Assembly: GCF_022829295.1 (NCBI RefSeq)
Contig: NZ_JAKSYH010000031.1
Location: 29,931-93,930, forward strand
Direction: 5' to 3'
From: Methylobacterium sp. J-088
Lineage (GTDB): Bacteria; Pseudomonadota; Alphaproteobacteria; Rhizobiales; Beijerinckiaceae
DNA: 64,000 nucleotides
Shown: positions 42,085 through 50,253 of the stretch, piece after piece
Numbering within the stretch: the stretch's first letter is position 1
Layout of the letters: each line of letters begins with the position of its first letter
Program-made: the position numbers and the translations under genes
Notes under the pieces: model-generated
Databases searched by the model: none
The model's input: only the letters and a program-made list of their open reading frames with translations
What the model was told of the DNA's origin: nothing

Positions 42085-43755
42085 ATGGAATTGGACCGCG
42101 GGCGAAACTCGGACGGCCAGGGCATGGGCGGTAAGCGGAAGACGGATGGCGGCGTGGCCTACACGGGCAGCGTCTGGGGTGGCGAAGGCCCGGCCCGGAC
42201 AGTCAACCGCAGAGAGGAGATCTCCGTCGGCCTGATCGAAACCCTCACGTCCCTCTGGAAGAGTGCTGGGCTCAAGGCGACGTTCGAGATCTCTGACACC
42301 ATCCAGCGCGGGCTGCGCTTACGCGTCCAGCCGCGGGGTCCAACCTTCTTCGCCCGCGTACAGTACCAGGGCAAGGAATCCCGCGTCCGGATTGGCCGCA
42401 TCGATGCCTGGGGCCTCGCGCACGCCCGGCATGCCTGCGCCGCCATCGTCCGCCACGTCTCGACTGGCAACGGCATCCCATCGGACAACTGGATCGAGCT
42501 TCAGCGCCAGTCCCTCCTCCATGCCGACGCGAGGAAGAAGGGTCGGACCAACCTCGCGGCACTCTACGTCCCGGAGGTGATGCCGAGGCAGACGCCGGCG
42601 GCGACCTGGACATATGCCGAGGCCCGGGACGCCTATCTCGCCTGGCTCCAGTCCGAGTGCGACGAGGGCGTCTACGCGCAGCCGACCGTCGAAAATTACA
42701 GGAAGACGCTCCGGTGCCCGGCGCTGCGGGCCTTCGACGCCATGCCGGTCGTCCACATCGCGCCCGCCAGCATTGCACAGGCGGTAGAAGAACTCCGCAA
42801 AGCGGGCAAGCGGACGCAGGCAGCCGACGTCGTCCGCAAGGCGCGGATGCTCTGGCGCTGGATGCGCAGCCCTGATCGGGAGCGCGCCTCGGGCATCACC
42901 ACGACCGACATGGACCGCCTTAAGGGACCGAAACTCGTCGGCGTGAAGGAGCGGCAGCACTTCCCGCCAGTGGAGGAGTGCGGCCTCATCCTGGCGACGG
43001 CGCGATGCGGCGTCCTCAATCCCGCTATCGGTGCCGCGATTCAACTCGCGGCCTGGACCGGGCAGCGGCGCCTGTCCGTCGTGATGGCCTACCGCGACGA
43101 TTTCGAGGCATGGGACGGCAGCCCGGGCTGGGGCTTATGGCGTTGCTGGCACCGCAAGCCGTCGGGCAAGAAGGGCAAAGAGCACGTCATCCCCCTGCCG
43201 CCGGCGGCCTGGGCGCCGTTCTCGGCCTACCTCGCTTGGCACCGGCTGAAATACTGCGAGGATCAGCGCTGGGCTTTCCCGCAGCAGCGCCCGGCCAAGG
43301 CCGATGCTCCCGGCGAGATGGCGCGCATCGCCGAGGACACGCTGACGCACACCGTTCGAGCCATCCCGGGTTCGGAGAGCTCGCCCCATGACCTGCGCCG
43401 CGGCCTGTCGTCGACCGTGCAGGAGAAAGGCAACGTGCACGTCGCCTTGGTCGGCTACATCCTCGATCATGGCGACGAAGCCGAAACCGTCCGCCAGTCG
43501 AACGGGACGACGAGGCGCTACACGGAGGCCGAGCTACTCGGGTTCAAGCGCCCAGTCATGGAGGCGTGGGAGCGGTTCCTGGAGCCGGCCGCGGTAGCCG
43601 CGGTTCTCCTCCCGCGCGAGGAGCTTAAAGCCGAGCTCGTCAAGCGACGGGCCGAACAGCGGGGCGTCGACCTGGAGAAAGAATACGCGCGCCTGCGCCT
43701 AGTGTCGGCCAAGGCGTACACGAAGAAGCGCAGGCGGGCCGAGGCAGTGGTCTGA
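42085..43755 (+). CDS. Tyrosine-recombinase integrase beside tRNA-Arg
   Basis: The 556-residue protein has a DUF4102/AP2-like arm region (GLRLRVQPRGPTFFARVQYQ), a SAM-like core-binding domain around residues 170-270 and a catalytic domain with Arg328 or Arg329 in WTGQRRLSVV, His435-xx-Arg438 in HDLRRG, His462 in LDHGDEAE and nucleophile Tyr479 in TRRYTEAELL. All catalytic residues are present, so it should be active. The start is uncertain within the first 40 residues. It probably integrated a genomic island at the adjacent tRNA-Arg gene. Confidence 0.88.
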   Translation: MELDRGRNSDGQGMGGKRKTDGGVAYTGSVWGGEGPARTVNRREEISVGLIETLTSLWKSAGLKATFEISDTIQRGLRLRVQPRGPTFFARVQYQGKESRVRIGRIDAWGLAHARHACAAIVRHVSTGNGIPSDNWIELQRQSLLHADARKKGRTNLAALYVPEVMPRQTPAATWTYAEARDAYLAWLQSECDEGVYAQPTVENYRKTLRCPALRAFDAMPVVHIAPASIAQAVEELRKAGKRTQAADVVRKARMLWRWMRSPDRERASGITTTDMDRLKGPKLVGVKERQHFPPVEECGLILATARCGVLNPAIGAAIQLAAWTGQRRLSVVMAYRDDFEAWDGSPGWGLWRCWHRKPSGKKGKEHVIPLPPAAWAPFSAYLAWHRLKYCEDQRWAFPQQRPAKADAPGEMARIAEDTLTHTVRAIPGSESSPHDLRRGLSSTVQEKGNVHVALVGYILDHGDEAETVRQSNGTTRRYTEAELLGFKRPVMEAWERFLEPAAVAAVLLPREELKAELVKRRAEQRGVDLEKEYARLRLVSAKAYTKKRRRAEAVV

Positions 43756-43774
43756 TGGGTTAATTACAACCTTA

Positions 43775-44692
43775 GAGTCCGTCCGAGAAGTCAGGGTGAT
43801 CGGGCGAGGCGTCTGACGAGGATCATGACGGCTGCGGCGTAGAGGAAGGCTTTAGCGGAGGCGAGGGTCGCTTCCGGGTCCTTCCAGAGGCGTCGGTTGC
43901 GACTGATCCAGGCGAAGAACCGCTCAACGACCCACCGGCGCGGATGCACAGCGAAGCCGACCTGATCCGGCGGCTTGCGCACGATCTCGACGGCGATGAT
44001 CGTGGCGGTCGCGGGCTTGTCGCCGGCATAGCCGGCGTCGGCGAAGGCCTTGACGATGAACGAGAAGCTCCGGCGTGACAGGCGAAGGACCGGCACGGCT
44101 CCGTCCCGGTCCTGCATGTCGGCAGGCTGCGGATCGAGGACGAGCGCACGCCCGTCCGTATCGACCAGCGCTTGGCGCTTGCGACCCTTGACCTTCTTAC
44201 CGGCGTCGTAGCCGCGCGGCCCGCCGCTCTCCGTGGTTTTAACGCTCTGGCTGTCGAGCACTGCGGCGGACGGCGAGGCTTCGCGTCCGACACGCTCGCG
44301 ATCAGCCAGGACGAGGTGGTGATTGATCCGGCCGAACAGCCCTGTGTCGCGCCAGCGGCTGAAGTAGCCAAACGTGGTCGAGCGCGGCGGCAGATCCTTG
44401 GGGATCATCCGCCAAGAGATCCCACCTCTCAGAACGTAGAAGATGGCGTTCAGGACCTCCCGTGTCGTCCAGAGCGGAGGCCGGCCACAGGGCGCCGGCC
44501 TCGGCATCAGTGGCGCGATCACCGCCCACTCGGCATCAGTCAGATCAGTTTCATAGCGAAGGCCCGCGCGGCTATGCTGCCGGCGGGTGGTCGGGGTCCA
44601 CATGGCGCTTCCAAGTCAGGCTTCAGCACCCGCCTGGAAGCATCGCCATCCCGACCACTCAACCCCGCCTCAGTCCCTTATCGGACAGATGG
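43775..44692. mobile_element. IS5-family insertion sequence
   Basis: A transposase gene on the reverse strand is flanked by imperfect terminal inverted repeats: TCCGTCCGAGAAG at 43778-43790 and its relative CTTATCGGACAGA at 44677-44689. The element is about 0.92 kb. The exact ends and the target duplication cannot be fixed from the sequence alone. It lies between the integrase and an IS110-type transposase. Confidence 0.8.
43791..44603 (-). CDS. IS5-family transposase
   Basis: The intact 270-residue protein has LTDAEWAVIAPLMPRPAPCG, the N-terminal DUF4096 domain, FGYFSRWRDTGLFGRINHHL, the DDE aspartate in VLDSQSVKTTESGGPRGYDA, KVKGRKRQALVDTDG, the second aspartate in FADAGYAGD and the glutamate in WVVERFFAWISRNRRL (ExxxxR...). 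No frameshift is needed, so it may be active. Confidence 0.92.
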   Translation of the reverse strand: MWTPTTRRQHSRAGLRYETDLTDAEWAVIAPLMPRPAPCGRPPLWTTREVLNAIFYVLRGGISWRMIPKDLPPRSTTFGYFSRWRDTGLFGRINHHLVLADRERVGREASPSAAVLDSQSVKTTESGGPRGYDAGKKVKGRKRQALVDTDGRALVLDPQPADMQDRDGAVPVLRLSRRSFSFIVKAFADAGYAGDKPATATIIAVEIVRKPPDQVGFAVHPRRWVVERFFAWISRNRRLWKDPEATLASAKAFLYAAAVMILVRRLARSP

Positions 44693-44727
44693 GGTGATTG
44701 GGGTCACGCTGTGGGTCCGCTGAAGGC

Positions 44728-44795
44728 GGCTGCTCCTATCGAGATGTGAGATCGTGGTCGATGTCGGATCGCCACAGCATCAGGAAGGAGCAGCC
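44728..44795 (+). promoter_or_regulatory. Leader inverted repeat that can sequester the transposase ribosome site
   Basis: GGCTGCTCCT (44728-44737) is the exact reverse complement of AGGAGCAGCC (44786-44795), which contains the ribosome-binding GGAG and ends at the base before the transposase ATG. Pairing would close a 48-base loop and hide the site. This would keep transposase translation low or make it dependent on leader structure. The arms may also be subterminal repeats of the element. Confidence 0.55.
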
Positions 44796-45842
44796 ATGAC
44801 CTACTTTGCCGGACTCGACGTCTCCCTGGAAAAGACGGCGATCTGTGTGGTCGACGCGACGGGTCGGATCATCAAGGAGATGCGAGCCGCTAGCGAGCCC
44901 TCCGATCTCATCGCTGCCCTGACGGGGCTCGGCCTGCCCCTGGAGCGTGTCGGCCTGGAAGCGTGTTCGCTGACAGCCTGGCTGCACGATGAGCTTCGGG
45001 CGGCGGGTTTGCCGGCCATCTGCATCGAGACGCGGTCCGCCAACGCAGCCATGAAGACGATGCCCAACAAGACAGACCGCAACGATGCCCGTGCGCTCGC
45101 CCAGATCATGCGGACAGGCTGGTACCGGCAGGTTCACGTCAAGTCGCGTCAGTCCCGGCTCTGGCGTTCGCTGCTGGTGGCGCGGCGCACCGTGCTCAAC
45201 GAGATGCGCTCCATCGAGAACGTGGTGCGGGCGATCCTGCGCGAGGGCGGGATCAAGCTCGGCACCCCGGCCCGCGCCGCCTTTGCCGGGCGCGTGCGAG
45301 AGTTAGCCGGCGACGATCCCCTGATCCTACCGCTCGTCACGCCCCTGCTGGCGATCCTGGCGACCATGCTGGAGCAACTCGACCGGCTGACCCGTCAGGT
45401 TCTCGTCATCGTGCGCGGCGAGGCGGTCTGCCGGCGGCTGATGAGCGTGCCGGGTGTCGGCCCGATCACCGCGCTGGCCTTCCGCGCCACCATCGACCGG
45501 CCGGAGCGGTTCCGGCACTCCCGGGACGTGGGTGCCCACCTTGGCCTGACGCCATCCCGTTACCAGTCAGGCGAGACCGACATCCAGGGCAAGGTCAGCC
45601 GCTGCGGCGACGAACTCGCTCGCACCGCGCTCTACGAGGCCGCGCACTCGCTGCTGACGCGCTCACGCAAATGGTCGAGCCTGCGCGCCTGGGGGACGCA
45701 GGTTGCCAAGCATCGTGGCATGGCGCGGGCCCGCGTGGCGGTCGCGCGCAAGCTCGCCGTCGTCCTGCACCGGATGTGGAGCGACGGGACTGAGTTCCGC
45801 TTTGGCAAGGAGCCGACGGCCTTCGTCGCTGCCCTCGCATGA
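44796..45842 (+). CDS. IS110-family transposase (RuvC-like DEDD plus Tnp domain)
   Basis: From ATG 44796, with AGGAAGGAG upstream, the protein has 348 residues. The N-terminal DEDD_Tnp_IS110 domain shows Asp8 in FAGLDVSLEKTA, the Glu in GLEACSLTAWL and KTDRNDARALAQ; the C-terminal Transposase_20 domain shows LMSVPGVGPITALAFRATI and HLGLTPSRYQSGE with the family serine. IS110 recombinases use an element-encoded bridge RNA to choose target and donor DNA. The gene appears complete. Confidence 0.95.
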   Translation: MTYFAGLDVSLEKTAICVVDATGRIIKEMRAASEPSDLIAALTGLGLPLERVGLEACSLTAWLHDELRAAGLPAICIETRSANAAMKTMPNKTDRNDARALAQIMRTGWYRQVHVKSRQSRLWRSLLVARRTVLNEMRSIENVVRAILREGGIKLGTPARAAFAGRVRELAGDDPLILPLVTPLLAILATMLEQLDRLTRQVLVIVRGEAVCRRLMSVPGVGPITALAFRATIDRPERFRHSRDVGAHLGLTPSRYQSGETDIQGKVSRCGDELARTALYEAAHSLLTRSRKWSSLRAWGTQVAKHRGMARARVAVARKLAVVLHRMWSDGTEFRFGKEPTAFVAALA

Positions 45843-45851
45843 CCGAGACAC

Positions 45852-45929
45852 GCCTGCCCCGTCGAACGGAACGACGGCAGGCCAGACTTCACCCGCGAGG
45901 GTGACCCGGATCGTTCCCGTGGGGACGAT
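45852..45929 (+). ncRNA. Candidate bridge RNA region: three consecutive stem-loops after the IS110 transposase
   Basis: Starting nine bases after the stop codon, three strong hairpins follow: GCCTGCC..GTCG pairs with CGACGGCAGGC (45852-45882), CACCC pairs with GGGTG around GCGA (45890-45903), and ATCGTTCCC pairs with GGGACGAT (45910-45929). Non-coding DNA continues to about 46130. In the IS1111 branch of IS110 the bridge RNA lies on this 3' side. The structures are seen; the RNA assignment and its ends are inferred. Confidence 0.45.
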
Positions 45930-46265
45930 GGGCGAGGCGATCTCGTTGAGAGTCCCGAACCGGTCCGCGTCAGCAGACCAGGTCGTGAAACAGATTGAGA
46001 CGCCTTGCTCTCCTGACCCCATCATGCGGCGGCCTCGCGCCGACCGCGAAGAGAAGCGCGTGACCCGCGGGAGCGACACACCGGGACAAGGAACATCGAT
46101 GAGGAGATGCTTGCCTCACGAACCCCAATCAGAGAGGGCTCTTAGTGTTGCGGCCATAGTTGCGGGGCCCGAAGTAGTTACAACCGGCGATGTCCGTTTC
46201 GAAGAATTTGCTCGCGACCTTTGAATGACTGGGTTGGGCGTAAAACAGAATATCGGCTTTGCGCA

Positions 46266-47882
46266 TCACCGGCGACGCGTCGGCCTTCCGCTTGGCCGAT
46301 CCGGCGTCTCTTGCACTGGGACCGGCGTGCGGGCGCTGACGTGTCGTGTGACGCATCCGTTTTCGATGGTCGTCCGGACGGGCTCGATGACGGGTGTTTC
46401 GGGTTCGATCGATACGACCTCGCTTTCCGGTCCGCTCTCGCGCGGGTTCCTGGGCGAGATGCTGTCGCGACTTCTTCTTTCGAGCGGTCTGGCGCGGTTC
46501 AGCCAGTCCGTAAGGTGGTGCAAGGCATAGCTCGTCGCATCGACCTGATCGTCGTGGCGGCCATTCGGGAAGGCCAGTAGCTCCTTCTCATAAAGCGCGA
46601 GCCAGGGCGCCTCGTCAGGGAGAAATATGCGTCCCTCCGCAAAGCGATCCGATTGCGCCTCGCAACGCGTGATCTTGTCGAACTTCGGCGGGAGCAAGAG
46701 TGGCCTCAGTCTGGTCGTGCGACAGATATCCTGCTTCAAGGCGATCCCGAGCCCGGTCTTCTCGATCAGCGTAGCGTCGGCCTTCCAGTCCGCATGAAGT
46801 TTAAGCACAGCTTCCTTCAACTGCGGGAACTCGAGGCGATTACGGACCACGTCGAGTAGATAGAAGTTTTGATCGTGCACGCCCCAGACGAGGCCGGCCG
46901 ACCAGTCGCTGGTGTCTCCCTGGGTCGAAGCCGTGTCCCAGGAGACGACAATGCGCTCGAAGGTCCTCGGCCGATCGCGATAGTACTGCAGCCACTCCCG
47001 TTTGATGAGGTTGCCGCCGGCCGGCGTCGGTGCCTGCTGGTACTGGGCTTCGAAGGTCCGCGAGCCGAGTTCACGCTTGAGGTTTTCGAGAATCTCGCGC
47101 GGCTCACGGTCGGGTTGGAGGGCGTCGTCGCAGATGCGCCGATGCACGGGGCCGGGACGGTCGCTGAGCTGGAACGCGCCGTCCTCTATGGCGATGGCCG
47201 GGAGGTGAACGACCTCCCAGTCCTCACGAGATCGCTCGAGCAGATGGCCGCAGAGATCGTCTTCGTGCAAGCGCTGCATCACGAGGACGATAGCGCCGCG
47301 CTGCTTGTCGTTCAGCCGCGAGACCAGCGTCCCCTCGTAATACTCGATCGCCCGGCGACGGTCGGCCTCCGAGGTGGCGCTCGCGGCCTTCATCGGATCG
47401 TCGAGGATGATGACGTCTGCACCGCGCCCGGTGAGCGCCCCCCCGAGCCCGAAGGCCAGACCTCCGCCCTTTTGCGAGGTCACGAGCTCGGTATCGCGCT
47501 GACGCCGCGCGACCAGCTCGCAGCGCGGAAACAGCTCGCGGTACCAGTCGCTCTCCATGATGATGCGGGTGTCGATCGAATGCTTGCGCGCGAGATCGGC
47601 TGCGTAGGAGGCGCACAGGATGCGCTTGGTCGGATCGTGACCCAGGAGCCAGGCGGTGAAGGCGACCGAGACCGTGATCGACTTCATCGAGCGCGGCGGC
47701 ACGTTGATGATCAGGCGGCGGACCTCACCCCGGGCCACCCGTCCAAGTTGCCATGCGAGATGCTCGAGGTGCCAGCTGTGACAGTACGGCGTCCCTGGAT
47801 CGAGGGACTGAAAAGTCTTCTGGGCGAAGGCGGCGAGGTTCTGGCGCAACAGTGCCCGCAGGCGACGGCGAAGATCACTCAC
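46266..47882 (-). CDS. terL: Phage terminase large subunit
   Basis: I start at GTG 47882, which overlaps the preceding stop by eight bases and has GAGGGAGG five bases upstream; a longer frame continues to 48038. The 538-residue protein has WHLEHLAWQLG, the Walker A-like VPPRSMKS, Walker B ADVIILDDP, and the nuclease domain with VSWDTASTQGDTSDWSAG and HDDQVDATSYAL. A 70-residue low-complexity tail follows. The motor would package DNA into capsids, but no portal or capsid gene follows; an IS110 element sits where they would be. Confidence 0.92.
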   Translation of the reverse strand: MSDLRRRLRALLRQNLAAFAQKTFQSLDPGTPYCHSWHLEHLAWQLGRVARGEVRRLIINVPPRSMKSITVSVAFTAWLLGHDPTKRILCASYAADLARKHSIDTRIIMESDWYRELFPRCELVARRQRDTELVTSQKGGGLAFGLGGALTGRGADVIILDDPMKAASATSEADRRRAIEYYEGTLVSRLNDKQRGAIVLVMQRLHEDDLCGHLLERSREDWEVVHLPAIAIEDGAFQLSDRPGPVHRRICDDALQPDREPREILENLKRELGSRTFEAQYQQAPTPAGGNLIKREWLQYYRDRPRTFERIVVSWDTASTQGDTSDWSAGLVWGVHDQNFYLLDVVRNRLEFPQLKEAVLKLHADWKADATLIEKTGLGIALKQDICRTTRLRPLLLPPKFDKITRCEAQSDRFAEGRIFLPDEAPWLALYEKELLAFPNGRHDDQVDATSYALHHLTDWLNRARPLERRSRDSISPRNPRESGPESEVVSIEPETPVIEPVRTTIENGCVTRHVSARTPVPVQETPDRPSGRPTRRR

Positions 47883-48375
47883 GATCGCCTCCCTCGTCGT
47901 CGCAGGGGACATCGGCAGCGTGCTCGGCGCTGTCACGTGCTTCAAAATCATGCGTGCGTAGAATCGCGAGATCTTCGGCGGTCGTTTCCTGATCCCTGTG
48001 CGCTTCACGGACATCGCCGAGCATACGAAAGACAACATCGAGGCAATCCTTGATCGCCTTGCGGTCGCCCTTGAACGCGAGCTCGGCCTGTTTCTTCAGG
48101 AGGGCCTCGAGGCGGGGGATGTGCCGCTGGCGCCCGCCCTCACCGATCTTCATCGTTTCCTCGAGCCACAGCGTCGTCACCATGGCTCGAATGGTTGCGC
48201 GGTTGAGGCTCCCCTTTGGCCGTCCCGCTGGATTGCCGCTCTGACCTTTGACAAATTGAGACCGCTTCGGAGGACGGCCGTAGCCGACACGCTCATCCTC
48301 GTCAGTGATATCGGATTGCGGGCCGCTATGTGCGGGATCCACGGGCAGGATGTCGTCGTCATCGTGGCGGGACAT
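47875..48375 (-). CDS. DUF5681 protein (terminase-associated)
   Basis: From ATG 48375, with GGAGG upstream, the 166-residue protein begins MSRHDDDDILPVDPAHSGPQ and carries the DUF5681 signature YGRPPKRSQFVKGQSGNPAG RP around residues 32-53, followed by helices typical of small terminase-like subunits. It overlaps terL. DUF5681 proteins usually precede large terminases in alphaproteobacterial prophages and probably help recognise DNA for packaging. An upstream ATG at 48411 is possible. Confidence 0.85.
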   Translation of the reverse strand: MSRHDDDDILPVDPAHSGPQSDITDEDERVGYGRPPKRSQFVKGQSGNPAGRPKGSLNRATIRAMVTTLWLEETMKIGEGGRQRHIPRLEALLKKQAELAFKGDRKAIKDCLDVVFRMLGDVREAHRDQETTAEDLAILRTHDFEARDSAEHAADVPCDDEGGDRE

Positions 48376-48735
48376 GGCAACCTCCAGCGACGCGTCACGG
48401 CTTTCCATTGAGAAAGGACGTGACTGCGCCGGAATGCCGTTCCGCTGGAGAACGATGACGATGAACCCGCCAGAATGGCGGCTCGTCTTCCCGGGCATGT
48501 CTCGAATACAAAATCGCAACGACTTGCTGCGATGAGACGAAAATGCCCACTCGATCGCTTCTTGTCAATCATAAGAGCGGCTGATCGGCAAATTTATTTC
48601 ATTTTTTGATTTTTATATTTGATAATGCGATCGATAAGACATGACTGTGCTATAGACCGGAGAGATTCAATCTGGGCCATAGCATCTGGTCGGCGACGGT
48701 CGAGTCGGGCGCAAAGCGTGGCGCGCGTCGTGCGG
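48376..48735. other. AT-rich intergenic region before the DUF5681-terL pair
   Basis: About 360 bases separate the methyltransferase stop from the DUF5681 start. The part at 48540-48655 is strongly AT-rich (runs of T and A, TTTATATTTGATAAT) and is the probable promoter for the packaging genes. I see no gene in it. Confidence 0.5.
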
Positions 48736-50253
48736 CTACGAGCTGGGTCGGTTCAGTTGTTCCCGCACCCGCGGTCTGGCCGCCGCGAGCGGTGGCGTCG
48801 GCTCCGGGGACTGATCGACCGTCGCACTCGACTGCTCCTGCGCGGGGCGGCGCTCGGTCAGCTGGGCGAGCGTCAAACCAGTCTCGATGTGCCGGGCGTT
48901 CTGGCCGGTGATCGCCTCGAAGCGCCGGATCGCGATCTGGGCGTAGCGTAGCTCATACTCCACCGCCCGCACACGGCGACCGATCCGCTCGCCGGCAAGG
49001 ATCGTGGTGCCCGAGCCCACGAAAGTGTAGAGGACCACGGCGTCGCGTCGGCTGACGTCCTTGAGCGCATCGATGACCAACTGGATCGGCTTGACCGTCG
49101 GATGGTCGTTGAGGTCATCCATGCGCCCAGAACGGAAGGTGTTAGCGCCGGCATAGGTCCATACATTCGAGCGGTTGCGCCCGAACCGGCCCATCTGAAC
49201 GTTGTCGCGATGTGGCGCTTCCCCGACCCGGAATACGCCGATCAACTCATGCTGGTTGCGATACAGGCCGCCTTGGCCTGCGTTGGTCTTCACCCATGTG
49301 ACGAGGTTGAGATAAGCGCCATAGACACGCTCGCCGGCGTCGATGAGGTCGCGGCAATGCTTCCAGTCAATACACACGAAGTGCACCGCCCCAGGTACCG
49401 AGACCCGGGCGGCGTTGCCGAGAGCCGCCTCCAGGAAGGCGACGAACTCTGCCCGGCTCATCTCGCCCGAGGCGAAGGCGAACTCGGGATGCCGGCTGCG
49501 ACCACGCCCGCCGATCGAGCGGACCGGCACGTTGTACGGGGGGTCGACAAAGGCGACCTCGGCCTTCTCACCGGACATGAGTCGATCGAGCAGGCCGGCG
49601 TCGCGGGCATCGCCGACGGCGAGGCGATGGTCGCCCAGAGCGAAGACGTCGCCTTGCCGAAGCACGATCGCACCGGCGGCGAGCATTGGATCGATAGCAT
49701 CGTCGGGTTCGGGGCCGCTATCTTCGAAGTCGATCACCAGGGTGTCGATCTCGGCGACCTCGAAGCCGGTGTCGCTGAAGGTGAGACCGGCATCCTCGAA
49801 CAACAGGGTCAGCTCGGGGATTTGGGCGGCCAGTGTCTTGCGATCAAGGCGGGCATCGAGGCCGACGCGATTGTCGCTCAGCAAGAAGGCGCGCTTCTGT
49901 ACCTGCGACAGGTGGAAGACCTGAACCACCGGCATGCTCGCGTGACCCAGCGCCTTGGCCGCCGCGAGTCGGGCGTGACCCGCGAGGACCATGTATTGCT
50001 CGTCAATGATCGCGGGAGCCAGTTGCCCTGTGACCTCGATCGCGCGGCTCAGCTTACTCAGCTGCCGCGGCGAGTGGACCTGCACACGGTGTGGGTTCTC
50101 GAGGAGGGCGCTCAAGGGGGCGAGCCCGTAGCGGCCTTCGAGCCCGGGACCGATGGCTACGCGTGGCGCCTCGTCGAGGGCGATCGCGTTCACGGCACGG
50201 GATGAGAGATCCGCTACCGCGGTGGCTGGGTCAAGTTTTTCTCTGCGTGACAT
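48736..50253 (-). CDS. ParB-domain DNA methyltransferase (N4/N6, beta class)
   Basis: From ATG 50253, with GGAGG upstream, the 505-residue protein combines an N-terminal ParB/sulfiredoxin-like nuclease fold (residues 50-165: NPHRVQVHSPRQLSKLSRAI, MVLAGHARLAAAKALG, the ParB GHxRxxAA box) with a DNA methyltransferase: catalytic DPPYNVPV at Asp237 precedes the SAM motif FVGSGTT at about residue 411, the beta-class order, with a target region between. Such fusions are common in phages and mobile elements and methylate adenine or cytosine to evade restriction or regulate genes. It is co-oriented with the terminase genes. Confidence 0.92.
   Translation of the reverse strand: MSRREKLDPATAVADLSSRAVNAIALDEAPRVAIGPGLEGRYGLAPLSALLENPHRVQVHSPRQLSKLSRAIEVTGQLAPAIIDEQYMVLAGHARLAAAKALGHASMPVVQVFHLSQVQKRAFLLSDNRVGLDARLDRKTLAAQIPELTLLFEDAGLTFSDTGFEVAEIDTLVIDFEDSGPEPDDAIDPMLAAGAIVLRQGDVFALGDHRLAVGDARDAGLLDRLMSGEKAEVAFVDPPYNVPVRSIGGRGRSRHPEFAFASGEMSRAEFVAFLEAALGNAARVSVPGAVHFVCIDWKHCRDLIDAGERVYGAYLNLVTWVKTNAGQGGLYRNQHELIGVFRVGEAPHRDNVQMGRFGRNRSNVWTYAGANTFRSGRMDDLNDHPTVKPIQLVIDALKDVSRRDAVVLYTFVGSGTTILAGERIGRRVRAVEYELRYAQIAIRRFEAITGQNARHIETGLTLAQLTERRPAQEQSSATVDQSPEPTPPLAAARPRVREQLNRPSS

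Larger units (their letters stand above)
44700..46130. mobile_element. IS110-family insertion sequence (ends approximate)
   Basis: The intact transposase (44796-45842) is flanked by about 100 bases upstream with a long inverted repeat and about 300 bases downstream with several stem-loops. IS110 elements lack conventional terminal inverted repeats, so the ends cannot be placed by eye. The IS5 element adjoins on the left and the terminase gene on the right. Confidence 0.6.
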
